Source: Streptomyces toyocaensis (GTDB taxonomy: Bacteria; Actinomycetota; Actinomycetes; Streptomycetales; Streptomycetaceae). Taken from it: DNA of 64,000 nt. The stretch covers positions 124,001 to 188,000 of the forward strand of contig NZ_JFCB01000009.1 of NCBI RefSeq assembly GCF_000725125.1, written 5' to 3'. Under the pieces are notes generated by a model. It made no database searches. It was given only the letters and a program-made list of their open reading frames with translations, and had not been told where the DNA came from. The number at the start of each line of letters is the position of its first letter. Within the stretch, counting starts at the first letter, position 1. Of this stretch, positions 16,226-26,086 are shown in pieces. The translations under genes were made by a program, and so were the position numbers.

Positions 16226-17371
16226 GTGCCATCCACTCGTCAACTCCCGTACACCGCGCCGCCTCAGAGTGACGCGGTGCTCAACGACATCGCCGTACGC
16301 CTGCCCCAGCAGAAGGGCGGTGCCGGCTCCCTCCCGGGAGAGACCACCGCCGCCCCGCGGGAACACCGCTTCGACATCGACCTGATGCGGCTGATCTGCT
16401 CGGCCACCATCATGGTGGGCCACGTGGGTGCCCAGTTCATCCACTCCACCGGCAACGACCCGGCAGGCGGCTCCGGGACCTACTGGGCGGGACACGTCGC
16501 CGAGGCGGTCAACCCCTTCGCCGTCCCCCTGTACTTCGCCATCGCGGGCTGGGCGGTCCTCGTCGGCGCGCCGCCGCGCGACAGCGCGCGCATGTGGCAG
16601 CGGATCGTCCGCAACACCGTCCCGCTGTTCGTGTGGACGGCCATCTACCTGCTCTGGGCCTGGCTGCGCGACCGCAACGACCGCCCCATGACGGAGCTGG
16701 CGACGAACTCCCTGTTCGGCTCCGTCCAGCCCGCCTACCACCTGTGGTTCATGTACACCTACATCCCGGTCATCGCGCTGCTGGCCTTCGCGATGCTGAT
16801 CAAGGCGGGGAAGCGGCCCTGGGGGCTGGGCGCGGCACTGCTGGGCATCGCGGTCCTGCCCAGTGTGCTCACCACGGTCACCGAGGTGACGGGCCGCGGC
16901 ATGCCCGCGTCGGCCTGGGGGTTCAACACCTACGCCCTGGTGTACGCGGTGGGCGGCGCCCTGCTGCTCGCTCTGCCGGCCGGAGCCGTGCGGTGGCGGT
17001 GGCCCCTGTTCGTGCTGCTGCCGCTCACGATGGCCGGGGCGCTCTGGTACAACACGCGGGTCCACTACGTGATGCCCAACGCGCACCTGTTCGTCGCCGC
17101 CATGAGCGTCTGCGTCCTGCTCCTGATCAGCCGGATCCGGGTGCCGGAGACGTGGCGGCCCCCGCTGAAGAGGCTGGCCGGCGCCGCACTGGGCGCGTAC
17201 ATGGTGCACGTGCTGTTCATCGAGGAGATCGCCGCTCCCCTGGTGTCGCCGGATCTGAGCGGGCCGGCGGCGGGACTGCTCCTGACCGGCCTGCTGGTCG
17301 CGGTCATGGTGCTGTCGTTCGCCGCCAGCCTGCTGTGGGGGAAGCTGAACCTGCGCCGCCTGCTCGGCTGA
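16226..17371 (+). CDS. Acyltransferase_3 family membrane protein
   Basis: Integral membrane O-acyltransferase (PF01757), about 381 residues with some ten hydrophobic segments from residue 65 onward. Family features include FDIDLMRLICSATIMVGHV at the first helix (the usual R-hydrophobic-H arrangement), FAIAGWAVL, and YHLWFMYTYIPV. By position after the polyST gene it may acetylate the cell-wall nonulosonate polymer or a lipid-linked precursor; this is inference from context. The start is uncertain: GTG at 16226 has GGAG immediately adjacent, and an in-frame GTG at 16277 leaves a short cytoplasmic tail before the first helix. It is the last gene of the plus-strand set and converges on the LysE gene. 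Confidence 0.85.
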   Translation: MPSTRQLPYTAPPQSDAVLNDIAVRLPQQKGGAGSLPGETTAAPREHRFDIDLMRLICSATIMVGHVGAQFIHSTGNDPAGGSGTYWAGHVAEAVNPFAVPLYFAIAGWAVLVGAPPRDSARMWQRIVRNTVPLFVWTAIYLLWAWLRDRNDRPMTELATNSLFGSVQPAYHLWFMYTYIPVIALLAFAMLIKAGKRPWGLGAALLGIAVLPSVLTTVTEVTGRGMPASAWGFNTYALVYAVGGALLLALPAGAVRWRWPLFVLLPLTMAGALWYNTRVHYVMPNAHLFVAAMSVCVLLLISRIRVPETWRPPLKRLAGAALGAYMVHVLFIEEIAAPLVSPDLSGPAAGLLLTGLLVAVMVLSFAASLLWGKLNLRRLLG

Positions 17372-17389
17372 CCGGGCGCCCCCGTACGC

Positions 17390-18040
17390 TCAGGCGCTCG
17401 CCAGGGACAGCTTCGCCGCGAAGCCCAGGAACAGGGCACCGGCCGCCGAGGTGGCACCGGCCGCCAGCCGCCGCCTGCGGCGGAAGGCGTCGGCCAGCCG
17501 GGTGCCGCCGAAGATCAGCAGCGACAGGTAAAGGAAGCTGGCCGTCTGGAGCAGCGCGCCCAGGACGACGAAGGAGAGCGCGGGGTAGGCGTAGCCGGGG
17601 TCGACGAACTGCACGAAGAAGGAGATCAGGAAGAGGATCGCCTTCGGGTTGAGCAGCGACGCCACCAGGGCGCGGCGGTAGGGACGTTCCTCCGCGGGCG
17701 CGACCGCGGGCACCTCGGCCGGTGCCGGCCCGCCCGGCGTCTTCCACATGTGCCACGCCGAGCGCAGCATGCCATACGCCATCCACGCCAGGTATCCGGC
17801 GCCGGCGTACTTGACCACCAGGAACAGCAGCGGCGTGGTACTGAGCACCGAGGCCGCGCCGAGCGCCGTCAGCGTCATCAGGACGGCGTCCCCGGTGAAG
17901 ACGCCGGCCACCGCCGCATAACCGGTACGGACGCCCTTGCGGGCGGCGACGGAGAGGACGTAGAGCGAGTTGGGCCCCGGCAGCAGGACGATGAGGACGA
18001 GCCCCGCCAAGTAGGTGGGAAGGTCGATGACGCCGAACAT
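17390..18040 (-). CDS. LysE/RhtB family amino-acid exporter
   Basis: Inner-membrane efflux protein of 216 residues. The hallmark GPN motif lies early in VLLPGPNSLYVLSVAARKG, followed by GDAVLMTLTALG and further hydrophobic segments to give about six helices. The family exports amino acids or related metabolites; the substrate is unknown. The ATG at 18040 has no clear ribosome site, and a TTG at 18058 lies inside a strong hairpin (18044-18073), so structure around the start could limit translation. It follows the mutase gene by 65 nt in the same direction. Confidence 0.88.
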   Translation of the reverse strand: MFGVIDLPTYLAGLVLIVLLPGPNSLYVLSVAARKGVRTGYAAVAGVFTGDAVLMTLTALGAASVLSTTPLLFLVVKYAGAGYLAWMAYGMLRSAWHMWKTPGGPAPAEVPAVAPAEERPYRRALVASLLNPKAILFLISFFVQFVDPGYAYPALSFVVLGALLQTASFLYLSLLIFGGTRLADAFRRRRRLAAGATSAAGALFLGFAAKLSLASA

Positions 18041-18043
18041 GGG

Positions 18044-18073
18044 GGGAGTGTCGCACAAGGGTGCGACACTCCC
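18044..18073 (-). terminator. Perfect 13-bp hairpin between mutase gene and lysE
   Basis: GGGAGTGTCGCAC and GTGCGACACTCCC flank the loop AAGG. The stem begins 32 nt after the mutase stop and ends 3 nt before the ATG of the LysE gene. It may terminate the mutase transcript or act as an attenuator or operator controlling the exporter. Confidence 0.6.
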
Positions 18074-18105
18074 GCCAGGGGTGTCCCAGTCTGCGAGAAG
18101 GCGCC

Positions 18106-19704
<1,599 letters not shown>

Positions 19705-19993
19705 GGTGTGATGCCTCCCGCTGAGCGGCGTTGCTCGCCCAATACCCGTCGGTTGTCGTGGTGCCGGTACAGGCCGACCTGCGACGGACTGTAGCGGTGC
19801 GCGTGCGGCCCGGTGCAGGGGGGCACGCTGGGACCTTCCTCACAGCCGTGATGGGGCCTCGCTCACAGCGTCCGCCCCGGTGGTCGTCCTGCCGGTCACT
19901 CACCACCATGCCTCTTTGTTCGGCGGCGGTCATCTCCGGGGAAAATCTCTGGTGAAATCCGGGCGCGGACCGCTGAGACGACGGGGGGCTTGG

Positions 19994-20842
19994 GTGCGTA
20001 GTACGGGCATGAGGAGGAAGGGGACCGGCACTCTCGCGGCGTTCACCGCCCTCGCGGCGTGTGCCGTCGGCTGCACCGTGCAGCCCTCCGACGGGGAGGG
20101 GCGGTCACCGGTGCGGATCGAGGTGCCTGGCCGGACGCCGTCCCCGCCGGCGTCCCGGGCTCCGGACGGGGGTCCGTCCCCTTCCGGAGCCCCGTCGGCA
20201 GGGCGGGCGCCGCGCGTGCTGTGGTCCCCCGGCGACTCCGGGCCGGACGTGCGCGAACTGCAGGCCCGGCTGCGGCAGGTCGCCTGGATCTTCCATGGGC
20301 CCACGGGGACGTACGACGAGCTGACGGTGAAGGCGGTCCGGGGCTTCCAGGGCAAGCGCGGACTGCCGGGGACCGGGGTGACCGACACCGTCACCTGGCA
20401 GCGGCTGCTCGCCATGACGCGCGAGCCGGGCAGGTGGGAGCTGTACCTGATGGGCGGCCAGCCGGCCGACGCGCCCGACCCGCGCTGCCGTTCCGGCCGG
20501 GTGCTGTGCATCAGCAAGTCGACCCGCACGCTGCGCTGGATGATCGACGGCCGCACGGTGTCGACGATGCCGGTGCGCTTCGGCTCCGAGTACACACCGA
20601 CCCGTGAGGGTGTCTTCCGCATCTACTGGAAGTCCCGGCACCACGTGTCCACGCTCTACGACTCCCCCATGCCGTACGCCATGTTCTTCAGCGGCGGCCA
20701 GGCCGTGCACTTCTCGGCCGACTTCGCCGCGCGGGGGTACGCCGGCGCCTCGCACGGCTGCGTCAACGTACGGGACGAGGAGGGGATCGCCCGGCTGTAC
20801 GGGCAGGTGCGGGGCGGCGACAAGGTCGTCGTGCACTGGTGA
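19994..20842 (+). CDS. L,D-transpeptidase lipoprotein with peptidoglycan-binding domain
   Basis: Extracellular lipid-anchored enzyme predicted to make 3-3 peptidoglycan cross-links or attach proteins to the wall. Order: signal peptide with lipobox AVGC, a Pro/Ser-rich linker, a PG_binding_1 domain (about residues 75-140, WSPGDSGPDVRELQARL and YDELTVKAVRGFQ), and a YkuD domain whose catalytic motif is ASHGCVNVRD near the C-terminus, preceded by the conserved His in AVHFS. The GTG at 19994 has a G-rich site 7 nt upstream, and an ATG at 20009 is the alternative. It is divergent from the mutase and ends at a strong bidirectional hairpin. Confidence 0.9.
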   Translation: MRSTGMRRKGTGTLAAFTALAACAVGCTVQPSDGEGRSPVRIEVPGRTPSPPASRAPDGGPSPSGAPSAGRAPRVLWSPGDSGPDVRELQARLRQVAWIFHGPTGTYDELTVKAVRGFQGKRGLPGTGVTDTVTWQRLLAMTREPGRWELYLMGGQPADAPDPRCRSGRVLCISKSTRTLRWMIDGRTVSTMPVRFGSEYTPTREGVFRIYWKSRHHVSTLYDSPMPYAMFFSGGQAVHFSADFAARGYAGASHGCVNVRDEEGIARLYGQVRGGDKVVVHW

Positions 20843-20847
20843 GATGG

Positions 20848-20886
20848 GGCGCGGGCGGGACCGGGGGAACGTGTCCCGCCCGCGCC
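20848..20886. terminator. Perfect 14-bp hairpin after the L,D-transpeptidase
   Basis: GGCGCGGGCGGGAC and GTCCCGCCCGCGCC flank an 11-nt loop, starting 6 nt after the stop codon. The next gene is convergent (stop at 21030), so the hairpin may serve both strands. Confidence 0.75.
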
Positions 20887-21029
20887 AGGTGCACGAGCCG
20901 TGGGTACGGGGGGAACCCCGGCTCCGTGCGACGGCCGATGACCAGTCGGCTCACTCAGTACTGCGTCACGGCGGCCAGAAGTGTCACACCCGTTGGCGAA
21001 GGAATTCCGGCGGCCGACAAAAAAGCAGG

Positions 21030-22103
21030 TCAGGGCTGGTTTCCGGGCGCTTTGCCGTGGTCCTGCTGCCCGCTCGCGCCCTTGCCGGCGCCGTTGCCCT
21101 TGTCCGCGCCCCGGCCGGTGCCGTCGCCCTTGCCGTTGCCCTTGCCGCCGTTCTCTTCCTTGCCGGTGCCCTCGCCGGTGCCGTTCCCGGCCCCGGAACC
21201 GGGGTCGTCCGCGCCCTTGGTCCGTCCCGTGCCCTCGGTACCCGGCGCGCCGTTCGCCTTCTCCGTGTTCTCGGTGTTCTCCGTCGTGTTCTCCGTGTCC
21301 TCCGTGGACAGCGCCTGCGCGCAGTACCCGCCGACTCGGGAGGGGCCGCCCGCCGCGTCCTCGAGGAGGCGCTTGCGCTCGCCGTTCAGCTGCTTGCCGT
21401 CGCGCCAGGCGCGACAGGCCGACGCGATCAGCTTCCCGCCACGTCCCGGACGGGCCGTGGGGTCGACGGCGTCCGGGCGGCGCTTACCCGGCGCGTCGGT
21501 GTCCCCGCCCCGGGTATCCGCCCCGTCCTGGCCCCGCCCCTCGGCGCTCTCCGAGTGCGCTCCCTTGGGCGTGGCTCCGCCGTCCTCCGGCGGGGACGAC
21601 GGCACCGGGCGCCCGGGGTGGGTGGCGGCGGCGGAGGCCGCGGGGCCGGACCGGGTCTCGTCGGACGGCACGGGCAGGACTCCGGCACCGGCCAGGACCG
21701 CGGCGCCACCGACCAGGCCGGCGGCCAGCGCGGCCGCCAGTCCGAGGCGCAGGGGCCGCCGCCTTCGGGGCCCGTCCGCGGTTCCGGAACGATCGTCGCG
21801 GGAGGCGCCGATACGGACCGGACCGAGGTCGGGGGCCTTCGCGCCGGCCTGGTGAGCGGTGTCCCGGTCCGCGCCGGTCCGCGCCCGGCGTTCCTCCCGC
21901 CACGCGCGGAAGGCGGCCAGTGCGGCAGCCTCACCGGGGAGTTCACCGTCGGCCGGGGGAGGGGGGCCGGAGAGCGCGCGCAGGGTTCCGGTGAGCCGTT
22001 CGGCCTGGTCACGGACGGCGGGGTCGGCAGCTTCGGGTGGCTCTCCGTTCAGCAAGCGCTCCGCGGTCGCGCGGTCCAGCCACCTGTCCTGCTCGTCGGC
22101 CAT
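21030..22103 (-). CDS. ECF-sigma-linked membrane protein with paired extracellular cysteines (copy 1)
   Basis: Probable regulator of the adjacent ECF sigma factor, in the position of an anti-sigma factor. About 357 residues: a cytoplasmic N-terminal part (DRWLDRATAERLLNG, and LAAFRAWREERR), one membrane helix near residues 115-140 (LGLAAALAAGLVGGAAVLAG), a Pro/Ser-rich linker, a short block with two Cys (ACRAW, then LLEDAAGGPSRVGGYCAQAL), and a tail of Thr/Glu/Asn and Gly/Lys repeats. No zinc-binding HxxxCxxC anti-sigma motif is visible, so the mechanism is unknown. The start overlaps the sigma gene stop (GTGATG), so the two are translationally coupled. The gene at 23150 shares the layout and the Cys block. 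Confidence 0.7.
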   Translation of the reverse strand: MADEQDRWLDRATAERLLNGEPPEAADPAVRDQAERLTGTLRALSGPPPPADGELPGEAAALAAFRAWREERRARTGADRDTAHQAGAKAPDLGPVRIGASRDDRSGTADGPRRRRPLRLGLAAALAAGLVGGAAVLAGAGVLPVPSDETRSGPAASAAATHPGRPVPSSPPEDGGATPKGAHSESAEGRGQDGADTRGGDTDAPGKRRPDAVDPTARPGRGGKLIASACRAWRDGKQLNGERKRLLEDAAGGPSRVGGYCAQALSTEDTENTTENTENTEKANGAPGTEGTGRTKGADDPGSGAGNGTGEGTGKEENGGKGNGKGDGTGRGADKGNGAGKGASGQQDHGKAPGNQP

Positions 22104-22765
22104 CACATGTCCTTCTGCGTCCGCGTTCGCATCTGCGTCACACTCGCGGACGTCACCGTACGACGGCGTGGTTCTCTCTGGGACGGAAGGGCGTCCAGCA
22201 CCCCGGCCGATTCCGGATCGTCACCGAGCAGCTCCGCCAGCCGCTTCAGCCCCCGGTGGGCGGCCGTCCGCACGGCGCCGGGACGCTTGCCCAGCGTCTC
22301 GGCGGCGGACTTGGCGTCGAGGCCCACCACCACGCGCAGGACGACGGCCTCGGCCTGGTCCTGCGGCAGCCGGGATATCAGGGAGAACGCGCCGTCGGTG
22401 GCGAGCGCCTCGATCGCCTCGCCCGCGGTGTCGGACTCGGCGGCCCGGCCGGTGAGCTCGGTCTCGTCGCCCCCGATCGCGGGGCGGCGCCCGCGCATGC
22501 GTATGTGGTCCAGTGCGCGATTGCGGGCTATGCGCGCGGCCCACCCGCGGAACCGGTCCGCGTCGCCGGTGAACCGCTCCAGGTCACGGGCGATCTGCAG
22601 CCACGCCTCGGACGTCACGTCCTCGGCGTCGGGCTCCCCGACCAGTGTCCTGACGTATCCCAGCAGCCGCGGGTGCACAGCGCGGTACACCGTGCGGAAC
22701 GCGGTCTCGTCCCCGTCCTGTGCCGCACGCACCGCGGCGGTCATCTCCGCGTCGTCCCCCAGCAC
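22103..22765 (-). CDS. ECF-type RNA polymerase sigma factor (copy 1)
   Basis: Directs RNA polymerase to a specific promoter set, probably in response to an envelope signal. Region 2 is clear (AFRTVYRAVHPRLLGYVRTLVG, DAEDVTSEAWLQIARDL, FRGWAARIARNRALDHIR) and region 4 is a helix-turn-helix (LPQDQAEAVVLRVVVGLDAKSAAETLGKRPGAVRTAAHRGLKRL). The GTG at 22765 is preferred because GAGGG lies just upstream and homology begins soon after; the frame is open to 22831. It overlaps the membrane protein gene downstream. It is a close paralogue of the sigma factor at 24286, so the locus arose by tandem duplication. Confidence 0.92.
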   Translation of the reverse strand: MLGDDAEMTAAVRAAQDGDETAFRTVYRAVHPRLLGYVRTLVGEPDAEDVTSEAWLQIARDLERFTGDADRFRGWAARIARNRALDHIRMRGRRPAIGGDETELTGRAAESDTAGEAIEALATDGAFSLISRLPQDQAEAVVLRVVVGLDAKSAAETLGKRPGAVRTAAHRGLKRLAELLGDDPESAGVLDALPSQREPRRRTVTSASVTQMRTRTQKDM

Positions 22766-23149
22766 CGCGCACCCTCTTTGCGCCTCAACCGGCGCCGCTC
22801 TCGCGGACCGGGTTCTCGCCGTCGTGGTCACTCAATCGATGGTTGCGGTCTCCGGCCGCGGCGGTCGTGGTCATGTGTCCGCGTCGCAGCCTGGCGCGAA
22901 AGGCACGTTACGGCGTGAATCCCCGCCCCGTCCATGTCCGTCCACAATGCAACTGACCCGTGACACGGGAGGGTGTGACAGATCACGCCCCCCTGGCGCT
23001 GTAGAGAGTACGGGTCGCCGCGCGGCCCGTGCCGCGCGACGGCCGGGGCCTCTCCTGTGGGGGGTGGCGGCCTCGGCCGTTGCCTCGGCGGCAGCGACAC
23101 GGGCGGGTGCTCGTCCGTTCATCCCCTCAACAGCCCCGCGGTGCGCGCG
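22766..23149. other. Intergenic region between the two sigma/membrane-protein pairs
   Basis: This 384-bp region has no supported gene. It must carry the promoter of sigma copy 1. CCCGTG-A-CACGGG is a perfect dyad at 22957-22969, and TGTCACA lies at 22980-22974 on the minus strand, close to it. The same heptamer recurs near 20982 and 25012. Positions 22895-22960 are relatively A+T-rich. Confidence 0.45.
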
Positions 23150-24076
23150 TCACGGGTTCTGGGCGCCCTGATCTGCGGGCTTGCCCGCGCCCGAACCGCC
23201 GACGCCACCGGAGCCGGCGTCCGGGTTCTCCCCGTTGTCCGCGTTGTCCGCGCCCGCCGCGTCGTCCGCGGGGCCGGCTCCGCTGCCCGCGTTGCCGTCC
23301 GCGGCGTCACCCGGGGTGCCCGGGGCGCCCTCACCCGTGTTGCCCGGGGCGCCGTTCCCGGCCCTGTCCGTCCCGTCGGTGTTCCCGTTCCCAGGCGTCC
23401 CGGTGCTGCTGGGCCGCGCCGTGTCCGGTTCGAGCCGGTCGGCACAGTAGGCGTCGACGCGCGCCGCGCCGCCCGCGGCCTCCGTGAGCCGCTTCCAGGC
23501 CGTCGCGTCCAGCGCCTCGCCGCGCCCCCCGACCTGCTCGTAGGCACGGCAGTGGGCCTCGGTGTCCCGGGCCGTGCCCGGGTGGTCCGGGTCCGGCCGG
23601 CCGGAGCCGGCGCCGGGGCCGGCGGACTTCGGGGTGGCCGGGGCGGTGACGTCGGACGGCACGCGGGTGCTCCTGCCGTCCTCGGCCGGTCCGTCCGTCG
23701 AGGAGCCCGTCACGCCGATCCCGGCGACCGCGACCCCGCTCAGGGTGAGGCCGGCGACCAGCGCGGAGAGCGTGGCCTTGAGCGAGTGGCTGCCGAACCG
23801 CCACCGGCGGGCCCGCCAGTCGTCCCGGCGCCGGGTGCGCGCGCCATGCGCCCCCGACTCCCGGGCGGCAACGAACGCGGCGACGGCCCGCTCCTCGGCC
23901 CCGGCGTCCACGCCGCCGCGGATCAGCGCGGCGGCCAGCAGCGCCTCCAGTTCGGCCGCGTCGACGGCACGCCGGCCGCCGAGGACGGGAGCCGGACGGC
24001 CCTGCGCGGCCGCCGTGCCCTCAGGGTGCGCACGCCGACGGCCGGCCCGCCCGCCGTCGCTCCGCCGTTCACCCAT
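23150..24076 (-). CDS. ECF-sigma-linked membrane protein with paired extracellular cysteines (copy 2)
   Basis: Paralogue of the protein at 21030-22103 and probably the regulator of sigma copy 2. About 308 residues: a cytoplasmic N-terminal domain (AAELEALLAAALIRGG, AVAAFVAARESG), one membrane helix (TLSALVAGLTLSGVAVAGIG), a linker, then a block with the same Cys spacing pattern (CRAYEQVGG, and LTEAAGGAARVDAYCADRL). The tail is rich in Gly, Asn, Asp and Ala. The Cys pair and the AAGG-x-x-RV segment are the best-conserved parts outside the membrane, which suggests a disulphide or redox/ligand-sensing element. ATG at 24076. Unlike copy 1 it is 209 nt away from its sigma gene. Confidence 0.68.
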   Translation of the reverse strand: MGERRSDGGRAGRRRAHPEGTAAAQGRPAPVLGGRRAVDAAELEALLAAALIRGGVDAGAEERAVAAFVAARESGAHGARTRRRDDWRARRWRFGSHSLKATLSALVAGLTLSGVAVAGIGVTGSSTDGPAEDGRSTRVPSDVTAPATPKSAGPGAGSGRPDPDHPGTARDTEAHCRAYEQVGGRGEALDATAWKRLTEAAGGAARVDAYCADRLEPDTARPSSTGTPGNGNTDGTDRAGNGAPGNTGEGAPGTPGDAADGNAGSGAGPADDAAGADNADNGENPDAGSGGVGGSGAGKPADQGAQNP

Positions 24077-24285
24077 GTGCGATCCCGTCCCTGCTCGATC
24101 CACTCGACTCGCGCGGCACGCCGCGCCCGTGCGGCGTGCCCACGTGGGCGGCGCCGCCCGGACCGACGGATACGTTCCGCGTGTCCGGCCTGTTCAGCGC
24201 CCGGCCCCCGGGGGCCGTCGTGGGCCGCCGGGACCGGGCGGTCCGGACCGGGCGTCGCCACGCCGCCCGCCGTCCCGGCCCACGT

Positions 24286-24903
24286 TCATGTCGAATCACC
24301 CAGCGTCCGCGACGCCTTATCCGTCACACTTTCGACGCCGAGCTGTTTGGCCAGGCGTTTCAGACCCCGGTACGCGGCCGTCCGTACCGCGCCCGGCCGC
24401 TTGCCGAGGACACGGGCGGCGGCGGGGCCGTCGAGACCGACGACCACCCGCAGCAGCACGGCCTCGGCCTGGTCCCGCGGCAGCCCGCCGACCAGTTCGA
24501 GGGCGTACTCGGTGGACATGGACTCCATGGCCTGGTCGTAGGTGCTCTGCGGCCCGGGCAGGTCCAGTACGTCCTGTTCCAGCGTCGACGCACGGGGCCG
24601 TACGCGCTGCCGGCGCAGGTGGTCCAGTGCCCGGTGCCGCGCTATGGTCGCCGTCCAGCCCCGGAAGCCGGCCCCGTCGCCCTGGAACCTCCCCAGGTCG
24701 CGGGCTATCTCCAGCCACGCGTCCGACATCACGTCCTCGGCGTCGTCCCCGACCAGCCCGCGCACATACCCGAGCAGTCCGGGCTGCACGAGGCGGTAGG
24801 CCACCGTGAAGGCGGCCTCGTCCCCCTTCTGGGCCCGCGCGACGGCCGCGCCCAGCTCCCCGTCGTACGCCTGTGTGCGGCGGGATTCCCCTCCGTGGCC
24901 CAA
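24286..24903 (-). CDS. ECF-type RNA polymerase sigma factor (copy 2)
   Basis: Alternative sigma factor with region 2 (AFTVAYRLVQPGLLGYVRGLVG, DAEDVMSDAWLEIARDL, FRGWTATIARHRALDHLR) and region 4 (LPRDQAEAVLLRVVVGLDGPAAARVLGKRPGAVRTAAYRGLKRL). It matches copy 1 almost throughout, diverging in the linker between regions. The start is uncertain: TTG at 24903 has GAGG about 8 nt upstream and gives the usual length. In-frame starts run to 25017 but would add an unusual N-terminal extension. The paralogous membrane protein gene follows after 209 nt. Confidence 0.88.
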   Translation of the reverse strand: MGHGGESRRTQAYDGELGAAVARAQKGDEAAFTVAYRLVQPGLLGYVRGLVGDDAEDVMSDAWLEIARDLGRFQGDGAGFRGWTATIARHRALDHLRRQRVRPRASTLEQDVLDLPGPQSTYDQAMESMSTEYALELVGGLPRDQAEAVLLRVVVGLDGPAAARVLGKRPGAVRTAAYRGLKRLAKQLGVESVTDKASRTLGDST

Positions 24904-25074
24904 GAACCGTCCTCGTCCGTACCGAGCGGGTAGCGCATCGCTATCGCTTGGCGTGAGCACGTCCGACGTCGCCCACACCCCCACGGTCATCAGCGTTCGG
25001 GGCGACGAAAGTGTCACAGCCCGTCGGACGGCGCGTGCGCCGCGTCCGGGCCGGCCGGCGCCGCCGACCTGCGG

Positions 25075-26052
25075 TCAGGGGACGGCGGGGCCGCCGAGAT
25101 AGGAGCCGTCCCGCTCGTAGGGCCAGGCGTTGGCGACACAACCCTGCAACCCCTTGATCTGCTGCATCATCGCCGGGGCCGGGCGTCCCGGTCCGGGGCA
25201 GCCCTCGTGGCCGTGTCCGATGCGGTGGCCGACCTCGTGGTTGACGATCAGCGCGCGGTACTCGCCGATCGGGCCGTCGAACTGCGGCGAACCCAGCACC
25301 CACCGCTTGAGGTTGACCACCACGTCCTTGCCCACGCTGCAGTTCACCTCACCGCGGGTCAGCAGGCCGGCGGCGCCGCAGATACGGTCCGTCGTGCCGG
25401 GCGTGGCGATCTTCACAACGAAGTCGTAGGGAGCGGAGCCGACGAGCCGGAAGGCGTTCACACCGTCCCGGGTCCAGCCCCGGCGGTCGGCCAGGACCGC
25501 GGAGACCTCGGCGGCGGCCTCGCTCGCCGGGACGTCGATGCCGTCCTCGACCAGCACCATGTAACGCCGGACGTGACCGCCGGTGCCGACGACCGTTCCG
25601 TCGGCCCGGGCGGTGGTGAAGGTGCCGGGGCCGGTGGCGGGGATGCCGGCCGGCGCGGACGACGCCGGGGCGGAGGCGGACGGGGACGCGGAGGGCGCGG
25701 AGGGCGAGGGGGACGGCTCGGGGCTGTCCGAGGGGCGCGGCGCGGGGGCGGCGCCGGTCGCGCGGATGTTGCCCTCCAGCATGTCCCCGGTCACCGCGGC
25801 CGTGCCGTCGGTGGCGGCTCCCCGCTGGTCCTGGTAGTACGCGACGGCGGCTCCCGAGGCGACCATCACGGCCGCGAAGACCAGCCCGGCCGGTACGGTC
25901 CGTGTCCAGCGCCGCCCTCCGGCCCGTGACCGTCCCCGCGCGGAGCCGCGTCCGGGTCCGCTCCCGCGCCGGTCTCCACGCCCCCGCCGGTCTCCGCCTC
26001 CGCGCCCCTCCCCGCTCCCTCGTCGTTCCCCACGTCCGTCACGCTTCCCCAC
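25075..26052 (-). CDS. DUF3152 family membrane-anchored putative metallopeptidase
   Basis: Predicted extracellular protein of 325 residues with an Arg/Gly-rich basic N-terminus, one membrane anchor near residues 50-72 (AGLVFAAVMVASGAAVAYY), a Pro/Ser/Ala linker and a conserved C-terminal domain. That domain contains NHEVGHRIGHGHEGCPGPG, an extended zinc motif HExGHxxGHxH resembling metzincin-like peptidases, and ends with MMQQIKGLQGC. Four Cys in the domain could form disulphides outside the cell. Actinobacterial homologues are known as DUF3152; the substrate is not established. The GTG at 26052 has a G-rich site upstream. It could process wall proteins, but this is inference. Confidence 0.85.
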   Translation of the reverse strand: MGKRDGRGERRGSGEGRGGGDRRGRGDRRGSGPGRGSARGRSRAGGRRWTRTVPAGLVFAAVMVASGAAVAYYQDQRGAATDGTAAVTGDMLEGNIRATGAAPAPRPSDSPEPSPSPSAPSASPSASAPASSAPAGIPATGPGTFTTARADGTVVGTGGHVRRYMVLVEDGIDVPASEAAAEVSAVLADRRGWTRDGVNAFRLVGSAPYDFVVKIATPGTTDRICGAAGLLTRGEVNCSVGKDVVVNLKRWVLGSPQFDGPIGEYRALIVNHEVGHRIGHGHEGCPGPGRPAPAMMQQIKGLQGCVANAWPYERDGSYLGGPAVP

Positions 26053-26086
26053 GACGGGAATCCCCCCATGTCACTGTGTTCGTCCG

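Noticed and set aside
13273..16236. 987-codon minus-strand open frame
   Set aside because: It covers the GT2 and polyST genes in antisense, has skewed composition, and no ribosome site or domain.
19705..19993. Cobalamin riboswitch before the mutase gene
   Set aside because: No B12-box-like sequence or supporting stems are visible in the short divergent region.
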